From an uncultured Tissierellia bacterium (lineage in GTDB: Bacteria > Bacillota > Clostridia > Tissierellales > Peptoniphilaceae), in the NCBI GenBank assembly GCA_947253765.1, contig CAMYAK010000002.1, positions 147,598-211,597 of the forward strand: a stretch of 64,000 nt of DNA, written 5' to 3'. Both the position numbers and the translations under genes were made by a program. The notes under the pieces are model-generated. The model was not told the origin of the DNA, did not search any database, and was given only the letters and a program-made list of their open reading frames with translations. The stretch's first letter is position 1. Every line of letters starts with the position of its first letter. Of this stretch, positions 51,645 through 60,889 are shown one piece after another.

Positions 51645-53417
51645 TTACTCTTTTAGTTCAAGGCCCAACTCTTCCAGCTGGGCAAGGCTTACTTCTGTAG
51701 GAGCCTGGGACATTATATCTGAAGCAGTCTGGGTTTTTGGGAAGGCAATAACATCCTTTATGCTGTCCCTGCCGATCAGCATCATTATAAAGCGGTCAAG
51801 TCCATATGCAATTCCTCCGTGTGGAGGTGTTCCGTATTTTAAGGCCTCTATAAAGAAACCGAACCTCCTATTTATTTCTTCATCGCTTAGTTTTAGAAGA
51901 CGGAAAATTTTATCCTGGAGTTCGGAATTGTTAATACGGATAGATCCGCCTCCCCGCTCATCGCCGTTTATAACAATGTCATAGGCATCTGACCTGACCT
52001 TTTCAGGATCTGTATCAAGCAGGCCCAGGTCCTCGTCTTTAGGCTTGGTAAAGGGATGGTGCATGGCTGTGTACCTGCCCTCTTCCTCGGACCACTCAAA
52101 CATCGGGAAGTCTACTATCCATGTGATTGCATAGTCATCATCGGCGAATGTAAGGTTCTCTTCTGCAAGCTTTACTCTCAACATTCCCAGAAGTTCACGC
52201 GCCTTCTTTTTCTCCTCAACCATTATTAGAGCAAGATCACCGTCATTAAACTCAAGAGTTTTATCAAGGTAAGCTTGAATATCGTCGTTAAAGAACTTAT
52301 TGAAGGAGCATGAAGCCTCTCCCTTCTCTTTTTTATACCAAAGGAGACCGGAAGCCCCTATTCCCTTTGCATAGGAAACCAGCTTATCCAATCTCTTTCT
52401 CGAATAGGCCGCGGCCAATCCGTTAAAATTAATTCCAAGTATAGAAAGATTATTTTCCTCTGCAGAGTTGAAGAGTTGGAAGTCCGACTTGTCTTTCAGG
52501 CCCTCAAGTTCGGTAATTGTAAAGCCGTACCTTAAATCCGGCTTATCACTTCCATAGAGTGCCATGGCTGTTTCATAAGACATCCTCGGGAAGGGTCTCT
52601 TGAGCTCAATTCCCTTGAATTCTTTAAATACATAGGCCATGAGCCTTTCATTCATATCCAAAACATCGTCAATATTGACGAATGACATCTCTATATCTAC
52701 CTGGGTAAATTCTGGCTGCCTATTTGCCCTCAAGTCCTCATCCCTAAAGCATCTGGCTACCTGATAGTACCTGTCTGTCCCGCCAACCATCAAGAGCTGC
52801 TTGAGAATCTGTGGGCTTTGCGGCAAAGCGTAGAAAGACCCCGGATAGATCCTTGACGGAACAAGATAGTCCCTGGCTCCTTCGGGGGTCGGCTTGCCCA
52901 AGAAAGGTGTTTCTACTTCTATGAATTTCTCACTATGTAAGAATTCTCTGAAGAGCCTTGTTATTTCAGCCCTTTGCTCCAGCATTTCCTGCATTTTAGG
53001 CTTCCTTAGGTCAAGATACCTGTACTTAAGCCTCATTTCCTCTTTGACATTGTCATCGTCCTTTATATATATGGGTGGAGTCTGGGCCTTGTCCAGGATC
53101 CTGAGTTCTCCGCAAAAAACTTCAACTTCTCCGGTAGGCAGGTCCGGATTCTTGGACGCCCTTTCCCTAACCTTACCAACAGCAGCTAAAACATATTCCT
53201 GGTGGACAGACTTGGCTTTTTCGTAAAGCTCGGCATTGTCCTCTCTGTTAAATACCAACTGGGTTATCCCGGTTTTATCTCTTAAATCTATAAAGGCTAA
53301 TGAGCCTAGGTCACGGGTTTTATTTACCCAACCCATGAGGGTTACTTCTTCTCCCACATTTTCAACTCTAAGCTGTCCGCAATAGCAATTCCTTTTTAAT
53401 CCCTTAATACTTTCCAT
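51645..53417 (-). CDS. aspS: Aspartyl-tRNA synthetase
   Basis: Class II synthetase of 590 residues, bacterial type: N-terminal OB anticodon domain (about 1-110), motif 2 in FRDEDLRANRQPEF, the GAD insertion domain (about 290-420), and motif 3 GLDRFIM near the end. Whether it also charges tRNA-Asn cannot be read from sequence by eye. ATG 53417 follows GAGAGGG. It follows the MBL hydrolase gene with a gap of 5 bases. Confidence 0.97.
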   Translation of the reverse strand: MESIKGLKRNCYCGQLRVENVGEEVTLMGWVNKTRDLGSLAFIDLRDKTGITQLVFNREDNAELYEKAKSVHQEYVLAAVGKVRERASKNPDLPTGEVEVFCGELRILDKAQTPPIYIKDDDNVKEEMRLKYRYLDLRKPKMQEMLEQRAEITRLFREFLHSEKFIEVETPFLGKPTPEGARDYLVPSRIYPGSFYALPQSPQILKQLLMVGGTDRYYQVARCFRDEDLRANRQPEFTQVDIEMSFVNIDDVLDMNERLMAYVFKEFKGIELKRPFPRMSYETAMALYGSDKPDLRYGFTITELEGLKDKSDFQLFNSAEENNLSILGINFNGLAAAYSRKRLDKLVSYAKGIGASGLLWYKKEKGEASCSFNKFFNDDIQAYLDKTLEFNDGDLALIMVEEKKKARELLGMLRVKLAEENLTFADDDYAITWIVDFPMFEWSEEEGRYTAMHHPFTKPKDEDLGLLDTDPEKVRSDAYDIVINGDERGGGSIRINNSELQDKIFRLLKLSDEEINRRFGFFIEALKYGTPPHGGIAYGLDRFIMMLIGRDSIKDVIAFPKTQTASDIMSQAPTEVSLAQLEELGLELKE

Positions 53418-53422
53418 AGAAA

Positions 53423-54061
53423 TTAACCCTCTCTTTTCATGATTTTCTCAATATATGGCAACAGTGGATTGTTTTTCTTTTCATAGCCTAAATTTCCTGA
53501 CCCTCCATGGCCTGGAAAAAATTCTATATCATCATCGAGTTCAAATAGTCTTGCCAAAGATTTGGCCAGGGCTCTGAAATTCCCACCCGGAAGATCCCAG
53601 CGTCCGCATGAGTCCCTGAAAAGGGTATCACCTGTGAATAAATATTTTCCAATTAAATATGACACGCCACCGGGTGTGTGTCCCGGACATGCTATGGCTT
53701 TTATTCCTGTTTGGCCGATATTATCACCGTCGGATAAGATTATGTCAGCCCGGTAAGTGAGCGCATCACCAAACTCCACAGACAGATTTAGGTCCTTATC
53801 TTCAAGCATGGCCTCGTCAGCTTGACCGCAGCATATCTTGGCTCCATACTTTTTCCTGTAATAGTCCCCGCAAGCAATGTGGTCATAGTGGCCATGGGTG
53901 AGCAAAATATATGGAATTTCAAGTCCCTGCCTTTCTATACTCTCTTCCATATCAGGGTGTCTTTCTCCAGGATCTATTATATAAGCCAAGGACTTGTCAT
54001 CATCAATGAGCAGATAGCAGTTTTGGTCCATCTGCCTGAAAACATATTTTTCTATCCTCAA
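53423..54061 (-). CDS. Metallo-beta-lactamase fold hydrolase (glyoxalase II-like)
   Basis: The 212-residue protein has the metal motif THGHYDHIA, later metal-binding GHTPGG and FTGDTLFRD, and FPGHGG near the C-terminus. These place it in the small glyoxalase II-like group, usually of unknown substrate. The start is TTG 54061, five bases after GGAGGT; the in-frame TTG at 54073 contains that site. A relA-MBL-aspS order is common in Clostridia. Confidence 0.87.
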   Translation of the reverse strand: MRIEKYVFRQMDQNCYLLIDDDKSLAYIIDPGERHPDMEESIERQGLEIPYILLTHGHYDHIACGDYYRKKYGAKICCGQADEAMLEDKDLNLSVEFGDALTYRADIILSDGDNIGQTGIKAIACPGHTPGGVSYLIGKYLFTGDTLFRDSCGRWDLPGGNFRALAKSLARLFELDDDIEFFPGHGGSGNLGYEKKNNPLLPYIEKIMKREG

Positions 54062-54085
54062 AACTACCTCCAAAAGCTCAATATC

Positions 54086-56263
54086 TTAATTTCTCAAACG
54101 ATAAACGGCCAGGGTGGACTTCATCCGCCTTATCTTGTTCATAAGCGACTCCATATCCCCCTTATTCTGGATTTCAACAGTCATGGTAACTATTCCGGTT
54201 GAGTCGGTCTGGGGTCTGGCCTCAATCCCTATCATATTTATTCCCATCTGCATAATCATCTGGGCCAGGTCGGCAACATATCCTGCCCTGTTTATCGCTT
54301 CAATTTTTACAGAAGCCAGGAAGGTTGAATCTTCTGTGCTGTTCCATTCGACCTCTATGAGCCTCTCCGGAGAATTGGTGTTTACAATATTAGAACAGGT
54401 CTTTCTGTGTATTGAAATTCCGTGGCCTTTTGTTATATAGCCTATTATGTCGTCTCCGGGTACGGGAGAGCAGCATTGGGCGAATTTAACCTCGAGATTG
54501 GTTTGACCATCCTCCCCTTTAATACTTACAGTATTGCCACCGGTCCTAATCTTTTTATCAGGGCTTACAGGACTTTGGTAGTCGTCCGGAAGGTTTTTAA
54601 GCCTCTCTTCTTCTTTTTCCTTGGCATAGGCCTCTTTAAGCCTGCTTGAAATTCCGGCAACCGATTGGGAGCCGAAGCCGACAGCCGCATATAGGTCATC
54701 CATTGATGAATAGGACATGTGCTTTGCAAGAGCCATAAGCCTTTCTTCGCTCATTAGCTCTTTTGCTGAATAGCCGTCCCTCTTGAGGTCCTGGATAACC
54801 ATATTCCTTCCGATTTCAATATTGTCATCCCTGTTTGCCTGCCTGAAAAACTGTTTAATTTTATTTCTGGCCGAAGCGGACTTTACAAGGTTGAGCCAGT
54901 CTCTTGACGGGCCCAGTGAATTCTTTGATGTTAAAATTTCAACTATATTGCCGTTTTCAAGCTCCGTATCAAGCGGTACCAGCTTGCCGTCAATTTTAGC
55001 CCCCACACAATTGTTTCCTACCTGGGTATGGATGTGGTAGGCGAAGTCGATGGGGATGGATCCCTTTGGAAGCTCAACAACATCGCCGCTCGGTGAGAAT
55101 ACATAAACCTCATCGGAGAAGAAGTCTCCTTTAAGTGTCTCCAAAAACTCATTGGCATCTGTAGTAGTTTCCTGCCACTCCATGAGCTGGCGAACCCAGT
55201 TAAGCTTTTGGTCGAAATCGGTTCTTTTTTTGCCCCCCTCTTTATATTGCCAATGTGCCGCGATACCGTATTCGGCAGTCCTATGCATCTCCCAGGTCCT
55301 TATCTGAACCTCAAATGTCAGACCGTCGTCAGCAATAACCGTGGTGTGGAGTGACTGGTACATATTGGGTTTGGGCATCGCTATATAGTCCTTGAACCTT
55401 TTAGGTATGGGCTTCCACATTGTGTGAACTACGCCAAGCACTGAATAGCAGTCGGAAATACTGTCCACAATAACCCTTACCGCAGTGACATCAAAGATCT
55501 GGTCGAAGGTCTTGTCCTGCTGGTACATCTTCTTATATATGGAATAAAGGGTTTTGGGCCTTCCGGTTATCTGATAGTCGATCTTAAGCTTATCAAGATT
55601 ATCAGAAAGCTTCTTCTCGATCTTTTTAATGTCTCCCTGCCTATCTTCAAGCTTCTTGTCCACAAGATCAGCTATTTCAAAATAAGCTTCGGGATTAAGA
55701 TATTTTAAGCAGAGATCCTCAAGCTCCGATTTAAATGTGTAAATTCCGAGTCGGTCGGCAATGGGAACATATATTTCTATAGTTTCTTTCGCCTTCTCTA
55801 TCTGCTTTTTCCTTACTTTATAGTCCAGGGTTCTGAGATTGTGGAGCCGGTCCGCCAGTTTTATGATTATGACCCTTATATCATTCGCCATGGCCATAAC
55901 CATCTTCCGGTAGTTGTCAACCTGATTATCTATCTTGGACCTGGAAGCAATTCTCTTCAACTTGGTCACCCCGTCTACCAGAGTGGTGATCTCCTTACCG
56001 AAATCTTCTTCCATCTTTTCATAGCTTATGTCGGTATCTTCCAAGACATCGTGAAGTAGGCCGGCCGCAATGGTTGCGTCGTCCATTTTTAATTCCGCCA
56101 GGATATATGCAACATGGAGGGGGTGAATTATGTACGGCTCCCCTGAATTTCTTTTCTGGCCCTCATGGGCCTTATCCGCATATTCATAGGCACGGCGAAT
56201 AAGGGCATGGTCTGTATCGGGATTATATGATTCAATTTTTTTCATCAATAAATTTATATCCAT
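54086..56263 (-). CDS. relA: Bifunctional (p)ppGpp synthetase/hydrolase
   Basis: Rel-type protein of 725 residues that makes and breaks ppGpp. The HD hydrolase domain (about 20-150) has an intact GLLHDVLEDT, the synthetase domain (about 230-350) has RFKDYIAMPKPNMYQSLHT, then TGS (about 395-455), a helical and zinc-finger-like region, and a C-terminal ACT domain (about 650-720). Both activities look intact. ATG 56263 follows AGGAGG. A -10-like element is at 56310-56318 in the gap after recJ. Confidence 0.96.
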   Translation of the reverse strand: MDINLLMKKIESYNPDTDHALIRRAYEYADKAHEGQKRNSGEPYIIHPLHVAYILAELKMDDATIAAGLLHDVLEDTDISYEKMEEDFGKEITTLVDGVTKLKRIASRSKIDNQVDNYRKMVMAMANDIRVIIIKLADRLHNLRTLDYKVRKKQIEKAKETIEIYVPIADRLGIYTFKSELEDLCLKYLNPEAYFEIADLVDKKLEDRQGDIKKIEKKLSDNLDKLKIDYQITGRPKTLYSIYKKMYQQDKTFDQIFDVTAVRVIVDSISDCYSVLGVVHTMWKPIPKRFKDYIAMPKPNMYQSLHTTVIADDGLTFEVQIRTWEMHRTAEYGIAAHWQYKEGGKKRTDFDQKLNWVRQLMEWQETTTDANEFLETLKGDFFSDEVYVFSPSGDVVELPKGSIPIDFAYHIHTQVGNNCVGAKIDGKLVPLDTELENGNIVEILTSKNSLGPSRDWLNLVKSASARNKIKQFFRQANRDDNIEIGRNMVIQDLKRDGYSAKELMSEERLMALAKHMSYSSMDDLYAAVGFGSQSVAGISSRLKEAYAKEKEEERLKNLPDDYQSPVSPDKKIRTGGNTVSIKGEDGQTNLEVKFAQCCSPVPGDDIIGYITKGHGISIHRKTCSNIVNTNSPERLIEVEWNSTEDSTFLASVKIEAINRAGYVADLAQMIMQMGINMIGIEARPQTDSTGIVTMTVEIQNKGDMESLMNKIRRMKSTLAVYRLRN

Positions 56264-56309
56264 TATCCGCCTCCTTGTTCTCTTCTTTTTAATGTGAAAT
56301 TATCTCACA

Positions 56310-56318
56310 ATTATATCA
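56310..56318 (-). promoter_or_regulatory. Candidate extended -10 promoter before relA
   Basis: Minus-strand TGA followed by TATAAT, 46 bases upstream of the relA start. The -35 region is poor. It would allow relA-MBL-aspS expression apart from recJ. Confidence 0.5.
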
Positions 56319-56345
56319 TAGATGTGCAAAATAGGCCCGGTTCAA

Positions 56346-58088
56346 TCAACTTTTGAACCTGATGTCCTTGATAATCAGCTGGAGGTTTTTTCTATCCATA
56401 AAAACATTCCATTCAGGCTGGTAACATATATCAGCTGCTATATTTCCGTTATTTTCCAGCTCGCTCAATTTTTCTTCAGCGTTAAACATAACTCCCTGAA
56501 GCCTTGTCCCGTTTTTTTCAAGCTGTATTTGTAAGACATTTTTATTTCTACCCACAAGCCGCGTTGAAATTACGTTCAGGTCTTTGTCTCCGAATATCGG
56601 CTTGGTATTCTCAACGCCGAAGGGCGGCATCCTATCAAGAAAATCCATTATTCTCTTTCCGATTTTATCTATTGGCAAGGGGGCATCCAATATAATCTGC
56701 TTCTTAAAGTCTTCTTGGGTCAAGCCCGCTTCCCTGTTCCAGATTTCTGTCAGCCTTTTAAAATCTTCTTTCTTCATGGTCATCCCGCAAGCCATAGCAT
56801 GACCACCGAAGGCCACATAGTCATCCCTGTGGGCATTGAGCTTATCAAACATATTGTAGGATTCAATAGACCTGCCTGACCCTTTTAAAAGGTCTTTTGC
56901 ATCTTCACTTTGGGCGTCGGTAAATACAAGGCTGGGCCGGTTAAAATGCTCTTTTATCCTTCCTGCAATGAGGCCACAAATTGACTCGTGCACGCCTTCA
57001 AGATAGACCGCCAGTATAGGTCCATCTTTAATGAGCATGGCCGCTTTTTCCAGCCCCTCTTCAACGCCTTTTGAAGTCATTCTCTTTCTCTCTTCGTTGA
57101 GTCGGGTCAATTCTTTTGCATAAGAAGAGATATATTCCGGATCTTTCTCCAGAAACAGTTCAACCCCCAAGCTTGCGCTCATAAGCCTTCCTGAAGCATT
57201 TATGCAGGGCCCGATAATAAATCCTATTGTGTATGCGCTGACTTCCTTATCCCATGAGTTGGCCTCTAATAAAGCTTTCAGGCCCGGGTCGGGATTTGTG
57301 TTCATAACTTTCAGGCCCTCTGATACTATAATCCTGTTCTCCTTTTGCAGCGGAACCAGGTCACAGATAGTCCCCATAGCTGCATAGGCCAAGTATGGCT
57401 TTATTTCTTCTTTATCCTTTCCCGCCTCCGCAAAAAGTGCTTGAACAAGTTTTAAGGCTACCCCGGCACCGCACAAGTCCTCAAATGGGTAGCCCGAGTC
57501 CTTTGAATGCGGGTTCAAAAAGGCTTCACACTTAGGTATGACTTCCAGGCCGTCCTTTTCAAGTATCTGATGGTGGTCTGTTACTATAACCGGAATCTGT
57601 TTTTCATAGGCATGGTCAAGAGCTCCAAATGCTGCAATCCCATTATCGCAGGTGAGTAAAAGGTCGCAGCCTTCTTCAATCGCTTTGTCAATAAGCCTTT
57701 CATTTATGCCATAGCCGTCACTCACCCTATCAGGTATGGCATATGAAACCGATAAGAAAGGATCAAAGCCCATTTCTTCAGCAAACTTTCTTAGAGCCTT
57801 GACAAGGATAACTGTTGATGAAACTCCGTCCTGGTCATAGTCACCTATAACCCTTATATGGCCCTGAGAAGACAGGACATTAAAGATATAATCCACGCAT
57901 ATAGGCATCTGTTTGAATAAAAAGGGATCATTAAGGAGGTCGATTCCGCCCTTGAAATAGTCTACAGCCTCTTCCTTGCTGCTTATCCCCCTATTTGCCA
58001 ATATAATGGACTCAAGCAGGGTCAACCCTGTCAGGTCTTTTAGTTTTCCCGCCTGTTCCAATGAATTTTTTATAAACCAAAGGCTCAT
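56346..58088 (-). CDS. recJ: Single-stranded-DNA-specific exonuclease RecJ
   Basis: 5'-3' exonuclease of the DHH family. The 580-residue protein has the catalytic motifs GDYDQDGVSS, TCDNGIAA and VTDHHQ in its first third, the DHHA1 motif GRIKEHFNRP and FGGHAMACG, and a C-terminal OB-like domain. It is the core-length form. ATG 58088 follows GGAG. recJ-relA adjacency is common in Firmicutes. Confidence 0.95.
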   Translation of the reverse strand: MSLWFIKNSLEQAGKLKDLTGLTLLESIILANRGISSKEEAVDYFKGGIDLLNDPFLFKQMPICVDYIFNVLSSQGHIRVIGDYDQDGVSSTVILVKALRKFAEEMGFDPFLSVSYAIPDRVSDGYGINERLIDKAIEEGCDLLLTCDNGIAAFGALDHAYEKQIPVIVTDHHQILEKDGLEVIPKCEAFLNPHSKDSGYPFEDLCGAGVALKLVQALFAEAGKDKEEIKPYLAYAAMGTICDLVPLQKENRIIVSEGLKVMNTNPDPGLKALLEANSWDKEVSAYTIGFIIGPCINASGRLMSASLGVELFLEKDPEYISSYAKELTRLNEERKRMTSKGVEEGLEKAAMLIKDGPILAVYLEGVHESICGLIAGRIKEHFNRPSLVFTDAQSEDAKDLLKGSGRSIESYNMFDKLNAHRDDYVAFGGHAMACGMTMKKEDFKRLTEIWNREAGLTQEDFKKQIILDAPLPIDKIGKRIMDFLDRMPPFGVENTKPIFGDKDLNVISTRLVGRNKNVLQIQLEKNGTRLQGVMFNAEEKLSELENNGNIAADICYQPEWNVFMDRKNLQLIIKDIRFKS

Positions 58089-58136
58089 TAAAGCTCCAAT
58101 CTAACTTATATGCACTTTCTTTCAAATATAGAAAGA

Positions 58137-58160
58137 AAGAGACGGATTGCTCCATCTCTT
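58137..58160 (-). terminator. Terminator after yajC
   Basis: On the minus strand AAGAGATGGA, loop GCAA and TCCGTCTCTT form a 10-bp stem with one G-T pair, followed by TCTTTCTATATTT. It separates the ruv-queA-tgt-yajC transcript from recJ. Confidence 0.8.
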
Positions 58161-58205
58161 GTCGGTCTAAAAATTACAGATGTGTGTTTTGCTTATGAGT
58201 GACAA

Positions 58206-58538
58206 TTATTCATTGTCCTCAGAGCCGTCAGACGATTCTGTGCTTTCCGGTGTATTTACTTCTTTCATCTCTTCATAACCGGATGCAGGTTTTACAACAT
58301 ATGAAAGGCCCTTTTTAACAAACTCTATCTGAATATGGTCATCACCTGTTTCTATCTGATAAGAATCGTCTGTGATCTTTGTTACCCTGCCTCTGAGGCC
58401 CCCTATTGTAACAATCTGGTCCCCAATTTTAACAGCATCTCTCATTTCCTGCTGTTTAGCAGCCTGTTTCTTTTGCGGACGGATAACTCCAAAATAGAAA
58501 AAAGCTACCATGACCGCCATTAATGCTAAAGATGGCAT
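58206..58538 (-). CDS. yajC: Preprotein translocase subunit YajC
   Basis: Small accessory membrane protein of the Sec translocase. The 110-residue product has one N-terminal helix (about 2-18), the FGVIRPQKKQ motif just after it, the GDQIVTIGG segment, and an acidic Ser/Glu-rich tail. ATG 58538 follows AGGAGG. tgt-yajC order is near universal. Confidence 0.95.
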   Translation of the reverse strand: MPSLALMAVMVAFFYFGVIRPQKKQAAKQQEMRDAVKIGDQIVTIGGLRGRVTKITDDSYQIETGDDHIQIEFVKKGLSYVVKPASGYEEMKEVNTPESTESSDGSEDNE

Positions 58539-58616
58539 GTTTCCTCCTTCATTAATTTCTTGTTTTAAATTAAATTCGACTACAACATTATACCTAAAAA
58601 GACCTGTGTTTGTCTT

Positions 58617-59738
58617 TTAAAGTTCTTTACCATATTTTGACATGAATTCTTTCTCGTATTCCAAAAACCCGTCTTCAAAAATGGCCTCTCTCATGCCCTC
58701 CATCATCTTTATAGTGAAGTAAAGATTATGAATTGTAAGAAGCCTTGCTCCCAATATTTCATTAACATTCATCAGATGTCTTATATATGCCCTTGAATAA
58801 TTCTTACATGTGTAGCAATCACATTCCGGATCCAAACTCGTAAAATCGTCCTTATATTTTGCATTTCTGACAGTAAGTTTACCTCTATGTGTCAAGGCCA
58901 GGCCGTTTCTGGCAACCCTGGTCGGCAAGACACAGTCGCACATGTCAATTCCGGCCTTAACTGAGTCGAAAAGATAGTCCGGCGATCCTATACCCATGTT
59001 ATATCTGGGTTTATTTTCAGGAAGTCTTGGGGTTACAAAATCCAGAATCCTTAAAAACTCAGCCCTCTCTTCACCGACACTTATGCCCCCGATAGCATAT
59101 CCGTCGAGATCTCTGTCAAGGCTTGCCTCAATTGACCTCTCCCTAAGGTCTTCAAAGAACCCCCCTTGGATGATGCCGAATAGGGACTGTCCCGGCTTGT
59201 CATCGAGAGCAATACACCTGTCCAGCCACCTTAGTGTCCTCTCCATAGAATGCTCAGTATAATCATAATCAGCATCGTATGGGACGCATTCATCAAAGGC
59301 CATCATTATGTCCGAACTCAATGTTTTCTGAATTTCAATAGATTTCTCAGGGCTTATCATGTGCCTGGAGCCGTCTATATGTGATGAAAAGACAACCCCC
59401 TCCTCGCTCATATCTTTTGGGTCTGCCAGGCTGAAAACTTGAAAGCCGCCCGAGTCCGTCAATATGGGCTTGTCCCAATTCATAAACTTGTGAAGACCGC
59501 CGGCCTTATGAATAATATCCATACCGGGCCTTAGATAGAGATGGTAGGTGTTGCCCAGTATTATCTGGGTTCCTATGGAGTCCAACTCCTCCGGGGCCAT
59601 TGTTTTAACCGTGGCCTTTGTTCCGACCGGCATGAATACAGGTGTTTTTATATCACCATGGGCCGTATGTATGATTCCTGCCCTGGCACCACAATCTTTA
59701 GATATATGCTCTATCTCAAAAGTCAAAGCACCTTTCAT
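58617..59738 (-). CDS. tgt: Queuine tRNA-ribosyltransferase
   Basis: Exchanges guanine 34 for a queuosine precursor. The 373-residue TIM-barrel protein has the substrate Asp in LTDSGGFQ, the nucleophile region GIDMCDCVLPTRVARNG and the zinc site CDCYTC followed by a distant His. ATG 59738 follows AAAGG by seven bases and sits just after the queA stop; the in-frame TTG at 59744 is inside queA. Confidence 0.97.
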   Translation of the reverse strand: MKGALTFEIEHISKDCGARAGIIHTAHGDIKTPVFMPVGTKATVKTMAPEELDSIGTQIILGNTYHLYLRPGMDIIHKAGGLHKFMNWDKPILTDSGGFQVFSLADPKDMSEEGVVFSSHIDGSRHMISPEKSIEIQKTLSSDIMMAFDECVPYDADYDYTEHSMERTLRWLDRCIALDDKPGQSLFGIIQGGFFEDLRERSIEASLDRDLDGYAIGGISVGEERAEFLRILDFVTPRLPENKPRYNMGIGSPDYLFDSVKAGIDMCDCVLPTRVARNGLALTHRGKLTVRNAKYKDDFTSLDPECDCYTCKNYSRAYIRHLMNVNEILGARLLTIHNLYFTIKMMEGMREAIFEDGFLEYEKEFMSKYGKEL

Positions 59739-59740
59739 GG

Positions 59741-60853
59741 TCAACCTTTCTTAAACTCATTTTTATCAGCTTCTTCAAAGTCGTCCGAAAAACTTTCCCG
59801 GCCTTTTTCAAAGCTATCTACCCGATCACATATGAGCATGGCATCCCCGAATGAATAGAACCTGTACTTGAGCTCATTGGCTCTCTTATAGGCTCCTAAA
59901 ATATGCTCTCTTCCACAGAAGGCGGATATCATCATTATTAAGCTTGACATCGGAAGATGGAAGTTGGTAATTATGCCATCAATAGCCTTATACTTGTAGC
60001 CCGGGTAAATAAATATATCCGTAAAATCCGAGTCTTCAACTAATTTGCCATTTTTGCACATAACAGATTCCAGGGTCCTTGTTACCGTTGTTCCCACGGC
60101 AATGACCCTCTTACCGGCATCTTTTGTTCTCTTTATTAGGTCGGCTGTTTCCTGTGGGAAAATATAAAACTCCGAGTGCATATCGTGGTCTTCTATATTC
60201 TCTTCCTTAACAGGTCTGAAAGTCCCAAGGCCCACGTGAAGGGTTAAAAATCCAAGACCTATCCCGTAGTCTTCAAGATCCTTAAGCATTTCTTTTGAAA
60301 AGTGTAAGCCGGCGGTTGGTGCTGCTGCAGACCCGTTAACTCTTGCATAGACGGTTTGATAGTCATTCTTGTTTTTCAGCTTCTCTTTTATATAAGGCGG
60401 AAGAGGCATGTTGCCCAACCTGTCCAAAATCTCTTCCCAAACTCCTTGGTATGAAAACTCTATAAGCCTTCGTCCGTCACCTATAATGTCAAGGACTTGG
60501 CCGACAAGCTCTGCATTTTCGCCTATTTCGATTTTTTGACCCGGCTGCATTTTCTTTCCGGGTTTAACAAGGCACTGCCAAGTTGATCCCTCAGTATTTC
60601 TTAGTAGAAGAACCTCTATTGACTCCTCCTTGCCCGGACGGTGCCCGAAAAGCCTGGCCGGTATTACCTTGCTGTCGTTCATTATCAAACAGTCACCCGG
60701 GTTTAAGTATTTTTTCAGGTTAAAAAAATGGTCATGACGGAGGACTCCGCTTTCCTTGTCCATTATCATTAACCTGCAATTTTCTCTCTTATCTGTGGGA
60801 TGCTGGGCGATCAAGTCCTGATCCAGGAAGTAATCAAAATTGCTAGTTTTCAT
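59741..60853 (-). CDS. queA: S-adenosylmethionine:tRNA ribosyltransferase-isomerase
   Basis: Makes epoxyqueuosine on tRNA by transferring ribose from SAM. The 370-residue protein has YFLDQDLIAQHP at the start, the SAAAPTAGLHF and HVGLGTFRPV blocks and TNFHLPMSSLIM. The slightly larger size reflects a charged C-terminal tail. ATG 60853 follows AGGAG. No queuosine precursor genes (queC, queD, queE) are in the window. Confidence 0.97.
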   Translation of the reverse strand: MKTSNFDYFLDQDLIAQHPTDKRENCRLMIMDKESGVLRHDHFFNLKKYLNPGDCLIMNDSKVIPARLFGHRPGKEESIEVLLLRNTEGSTWQCLVKPGKKMQPGQKIEIGENAELVGQVLDIIGDGRRLIEFSYQGVWEEILDRLGNMPLPPYIKEKLKNKNDYQTVYARVNGSAAAPTAGLHFSKEMLKDLEDYGIGLGFLTLHVGLGTFRPVKEENIEDHDMHSEFYIFPQETADLIKRTKDAGKRVIAVGTTVTRTLESVMCKNGKLVEDSDFTDIFIYPGYKYKAIDGIITNFHLPMSSLIMMISAFCGREHILGAYKRANELKYRFYSFGDAMLICDRVDSFEKGRESFSDDFEEADKNEFKKG

Positions 60854-60889
60854 TTGCGTTCTCCTTATATAAATGCCGGAAAGGCTTAT

